From contig NZ_SLZU01000001.1 of the NCBI RefSeq assembly GCF_004342065.1, positions 248,001 to 312,000 of the forward strand: a stretch of DNA of 64,000 nucleotides. The letters run 5' to 3'. The notes beneath the pieces were generated by a model. That model was not told the DNA's origin. It saw nothing but the letters and a program-made list of their open reading frames with translations, and did no database searches. This DNA is from Primorskyibacter sedentarius. Lineage in GTDB: Bacteria; Pseudomonadota; Alphaproteobacteria; Rhodobacterales; Rhodobacteraceae. The first letter of the stretch is position 1. Each line of letters begins with the position of its first letter. A program made the translations under genes and the position numbers. Positions 60,951 to 64,000 of this stretch are shown here, piece by piece.

Positions 60951-62954
60951 TTACTTGCCTCCCATTGTTGGTGGGGTACGACCACGCCAATTTTCCAGAA
61001 GCTTATGGTAGCGAGAAAATCCGTCAGAAGAAGCAAGGTGGGCATAGTCCTTCATCACAGTCTCAATACGATCGCCCAGGATGAGGGAAACAGTTACGAA
61101 ATCGTCAGGATGATTTTTAAGCCAAGATGTCGCGACGATGTGCCGATAAACATGAGGATTCAGCTCGCTATACTCCGGCAAATACAACCGAGAAACGGTC
61201 ACAAATATTTTCCAGAGGTCAATATTAGAAAGCTTGTTACCGCTGTCTGTGAGGAACAGTCTCTCATCCATCGAAATTCCCGTAGGCCAATGTGGACGGA
61301 CGGATTGAATATAGAAATTTAGCCACGAAGAGGCCGATGGGCTTACGATCCCAAGATAACCGTAGTCCTTCTCCTTGTGAGGGTTCTTCACTTCATGTTT
61401 TTCCAAATATATCTGAAATACATCGCCGGTTTTCCTCAGCCGACCGCTTCCATCTTCGCAAAAGTTCAGACAATGCAAGTTGTCCGCACGAATAGGGTTG
61501 CTGACAGTCAACTCAAGCAATGTCATGTTGCGAGCCCACACCATCCAACTCTGAGAATTCTTATCAAGGTGACGAGGCTCGGACCTATGCAAACGCTCAA
61601 TCATAGTCTGCACTGGAACCAACGGGTCCTTGATTTCGAGAATTTTCGAGTGACGGCTACTAACGCGTTTCTTCTTTTTTACCTTGGAAGATGAAAAGGA
61701 GTGTTGCAAACTACGAAACTCTGCGGACGCGCGGCCGCAGAAATCGGACCATTCACGTATTCTTTTCTGGAACAGCTCATTTTCTTCAGTTCGCAGAATA
61801 GGGCCAGACAAGGGCGGGAACCCCATTACTTGGCACGCAATTTCATACGATTGCGAAATTGCCCCGGTTTTTGGGTTCGTCAGCCCACTCAGCGACAAAC
61901 AATAGCCGGGCTGAGTTTCGGCAATCCCGCCGTTCCGGTTTGCAAGCCACTGGAGCCAACGCTCGATTAAGTCGAAGTCAAACAACAAGGAGATTGAAAG
62001 CTCTGCCGCGTTCCTCCCTTCACCAGTCATCCAGGAAACATATTGATCAAAGTCCTCTTCCTGCCATTTTACCAGCGTGGTCTTAAGGCGAGCAAGCACC
62101 AACTTTTCCGAAACCTTCTTGTCTGAAGGAAGCACGCAAAACCCGAAAAATGATCCAAGCAAGTTGTGGAAACTTCCCTTAGAAGAACATTTCCCATCAC
62201 TTTCCCTAATCTTCCACTGAGACTTCTTATTGCGCAATTTCGGTGTTCCGTCGGGCAGCTGCCCAGGCGTCATCCGCATATGAAACCTCTCGATGTCATT
62301 AACCGATTGCTGCAGTGTTGGAGGCCAATTTTCAAATTTCAAATAATAGGAAAACCCGGATGGTTTGAGTTTTTTTGAAACTGGACGACGGGCCCCATCC
62401 TTGATGAGCATCGGGCGCATAATCCCCCAATCAAGCTCCAGAAATACGCAGAGTTGTTCCAGCCTCTGCTCTATTCTCTTGGAGTAATTAGGCAGATATT
62501 TTCTCTTTTTACTAAATAGATGTCCAACGTAGCTTGATTTCTGCCCGTTGGCTTTGCGTTCAAGCTCAGACCAACTTTTGATCTTACGATCAGCAATTTT
62601 CTGTCGAATTTTTTCCAACGCCGTTAGATACTCCCAATCCGCCCCATCGTCGGACATAAACCCTTGGTCCAACAACTCAGTTGCCAGCTCATTAATCTTT
62701 GTGATGCGAGAAAGATGAGCACGAAGCGTTGACTTGTTTGCCCACTTATCCTGGGCTTTGAAACGCAATTTTGCGCGAGTATCGCCCCAGTTAGACGGAG
62801 CAAAAAACTTGTCGAGAGGCTCGCTGCCTGACACCTTCAGAGTTTCCATTACAAACTCAAATGTGTTCTTGATATTTCGGTCTGCGTCCCTTTCGACCTC
62901 AGCTTTTAACAGTATGAAAGTAGGTAGAAATTTTTGGTCGATAGTTCCTGACAT
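60951..62954 (-). CDS. large tyrosine recombinase/integrase-like protein with long N-terminal extension
   Basis: 667 residues. The last 180 carry a tyrosine-recombinase catalytic domain: R489 (NPIRADNLHCL), a basic segment with possible catalytic Lys (LEKHEVKNPHKEKDYG), H601-x-x-R604 (HVYRHIVATSW), LGD628 where most recombinases have LGH, and the nucleophile Y637 (MKDYAHL). The first about 440 residues match no domain I know; a lysine patch (KVKKKKRV) separates the two parts. Very AT-rich gene, clearly acquired. It is followed after one base by the primase/helicase-like gene, so the two form an operon that probably mobilises or maintains the island. Confidence 0.75.
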   Translation of the reverse strand: MSGTIDQKFLPTFILLKAEVERDADRNIKNTFEFVMETLKVSGSEPLDKFFAPSNWGDTRAKLRFKAQDKWANKSTLRAHLSRITKINELATELLDQGFMSDDGADWEYLTALEKIRQKIADRKIKSWSELERKANGQKSSYVGHLFSKKRKYLPNYSKRIEQRLEQLCVFLELDWGIMRPMLIKDGARRPVSKKLKPSGFSYYLKFENWPPTLQQSVNDIERFHMRMTPGQLPDGTPKLRNKKSQWKIRESDGKCSSKGSFHNLLGSFFGFCVLPSDKKVSEKLVLARLKTTLVKWQEEDFDQYVSWMTGEGRNAAELSISLLFDFDLIERWLQWLANRNGGIAETQPGYCLSLSGLTNPKTGAISQSYEIACQVMGFPPLSGPILRTEENELFQKRIREWSDFCGRASAEFRSLQHSFSSSKVKKKKRVSSRHSKILEIKDPLVPVQTMIERLHRSEPRHLDKNSQSWMVWARNMTLLELTVSNPIRADNLHCLNFCEDGSGRLRKTGDVFQIYLEKHEVKNPHKEKDYGYLGIVSPSASSWLNFYIQSVRPHWPTGISMDERLFLTDSGNKLSNIDLWKIFVTVSRLYLPEYSELNPHVYRHIVATSWLKNHPDDFVTVSLILGDRIETVMKDYAHLASSDGFSRYHKLLENWRGRTPPTMGGK

Positions 62955-63680
62955 CGTGATTGCCCTTCATCGCCAAGCATTGGCGCAAAGTTTCGAGGCG
63001 AGCATTCCGCTCGGACAAATCAGGACGATTTAGTCAAGAAGGGTGCCGTGTGTACGGAAACCCAAGAACCACATGATCGTGTGGCCAGTCGCAACATATA
63101 TTAGTTACTTCCTTCTTTGACGAAGAAAGTTTTTGAATTTTTTTGATTTCGCATACTTGTTCGGATCATGACGCAAGCAATATAGGCCAATCCATCGCTG
63201 GAGCATGCGGAAACATGAATGACCACCTACGTGGCAGCGGATTCTATCGATTTTAACATCGTGAAATTGGTTCCTGGGTCTAAGATCCAATTTGATCTTT
63301 CCTCACGGTCCCATCTCAAAATTTGGGACCGTGAGGAAAGTTTCTCTGAAGTGCGGGCCACAGTTTGGCAGGCGATCGTTTTTTGTTCAGGGCTTCTGGT
63401 TTCATGGAGCAACCGTACACGCTCTTGGTCAACTTTGATCCCAAGGCATCATGTCGAGGTCCAAGGTTAAGTTTCTTCCTACCGCCTCGACCTAATGGAC
63501 ACGGCTATTCAGAAATTGCAGCGGGGAGGTGGAACATCGCTGCGAAAAACGCAAACGGACAGATTGGGGATATTGGCAGACCGACTGGTCTTGAGAATAC
63601 TCTGACGAAAGCTGACTTCTGTGGATGCCTGGGGCAAATAAGCTTCGGTTGATCTATCAAGAAATTCTCCTCACGACTTT
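62955..63680. other. gene-poor stretch with a large inverted repeat
   Basis: About 725 bases between the recombinase start and the metallo-beta-lactamase-like gene. Open frames of 61-95 codons on both strands lack motifs. The only clear structure is the inverted repeat at 63297-63340. The region could hold the recombination site or origin of the element. Confidence 0.4.
63297..63340. repeat. perfect 17-bp inverted repeat with 10-bp spacer
   Basis: CTTTCCTCACGGTCCCA (63297-63313) and TGGGACCGTGAGGAAAG (63324-63340) are exact reverse complements, separated by TCTCAAAATT. There is no gene around it. As RNA it would be a very stable hairpin with TTTCTCTG behind it on the plus strand (terminator-like); as DNA it could be a recombinase or replication-protein site. 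Confidence 0.85.
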
Positions 63681-64000
63681 TCAGAGAAAGCGGCAGGTAC
63701 CATTCACTTGCCAGCCATGTACCCCGTCGACTTGTACCGGGTGGTAGTCGGCAAAATCGTTCCTTACCTTGGCACCAGGATGGCCCCACTTTCCGAGCGG
63801 ATCAGAGCAATAGAGGCTCGCTACCGGCTTAAACAGAGAAGCGATGTCATCTCTCCAGTTTGCATCCGACCCATGATGCATCACTTGGAAAATCGCACCT
63901 CGACTAATCCGATCGCCAACACTGTAGAAGACCATGAAATCAGCAACCTTCTTCTTGGTGTGGAGAAAACCGTCACCTGTCAAAATCTGTCCGAACCGAT
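63681..64000 (-). CDS. metallo-beta-lactamase-fold hydrolase, C-terminal part (runs off the right edge)
   Basis: The frame is open to the window end, so only the last about 106 residues are visible. GQILTGDG near the edge and FQVMHHGSDANWRDD followed by WGHPGAKV match the C-terminal half of ComEC/Rec2-like metallo-beta-lactamase hydrolases (L-TGD, HHGS and HP motifs). Stand-alone proteins of this kind occur in defence and mobile islands. The metal-binding HxHxDH lies beyond the window. Confidence 0.75.
   Translation of the reverse strand, partial: RFGQILTGDGFLHTKKKVADFMVFYSVGDRISRGAIFQVMHHGSDANWRDDIASLFKPVASLYCSDPLGKWGHPGAKVRNDFADYHPVQVDGVHGWQVNGTCRFL

Overview
The window looks like chromosomal DNA of a marine-type alphaproteobacterium of the Rhodobacterales (Roseobacter/Rhodobacter relatives). 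The grounds are a high-GC backbone, the dcw gene order, a DUF1127 gene followed by a CcsR-type small-RNA array, a SAM-II riboswitch in front of metZ, a small hemP operon, and the overall protein similarity pattern. No database search was possible, so names rest on motifs and recalled family features.

Layout. 0-1.3 kb: N-terminal part of a TonB-dependent siderophore receptor (minus strand), with an inverted-repeat-rich upstream region. 1.6-10.9 kb: tightly packed dcw operon on the minus strand, in transcription order mraZ-rsmH-ftsL-ftsI-murE-murF-mraY-murD. It has a long leader that carries 19-bp tandem repeats resembling MraZ operators. 11.9-19.2 kb: mrp/apbC, a DUF1127 gene followed by five tandem two-hairpin small RNAs with CCUCCUCCC loops, valS, trkH and a second DUF1127 gene. 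19.3-26.5 kb: folE2, riboswitch-controlled metZ, a hydrolase, a GST, a sulfotransferase-like gene, an iron permease and tRNA-Thr. 27-32.3 kb: a FixJ-type two-component pair with three 20-bp-spaced upstream repeats, then a NaeI-type restriction-modification pair. 32.4-42.4 kb: two tRNA-Gly genes, terC, a MAPEG gene, pyc, an FMN hydroxyacid oxidase, uvrD and a three-gene hemP operon. 42.4-50.5 kb: a MocR-type regulator divergent from a complete Nit1C-type cluster (MSMEG_0572 protein, nitrilase, radical SAM, GNAT, AIR-synthase-like, MSMEG_0570 protein, flavin monooxygenase), extended by an LnmK/Pnap_2097-like gene.

From about 50.7 kb to the right edge the base composition becomes clearly more AT-rich and almost all genes lie on the minus strand. 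This is an accessory island. It holds a Hachiman antiphage system (HamA nuclease and HamB helicase), a two-TM protein directly behind hamB, a glycine-rich membrane protein overlapping a PD-(D/E)XK-like nuclease, two unknown small genes, a two-gene unit (large tyrosine recombinase plus primase/helicase-like ATPase with a C-terminal Cys4 cluster), a perfect 17-bp inverted repeat and a truncated metallo-beta-lactamase-fold gene.

The best candidates for something undescribed are the membrane-protein/nuclease pair at 50.9-52.3 kb, the recombinase/ATPase unit at 58.7-63 kb, the third gene attached to Hachiman, and the expanded ten-loop CcsR array.
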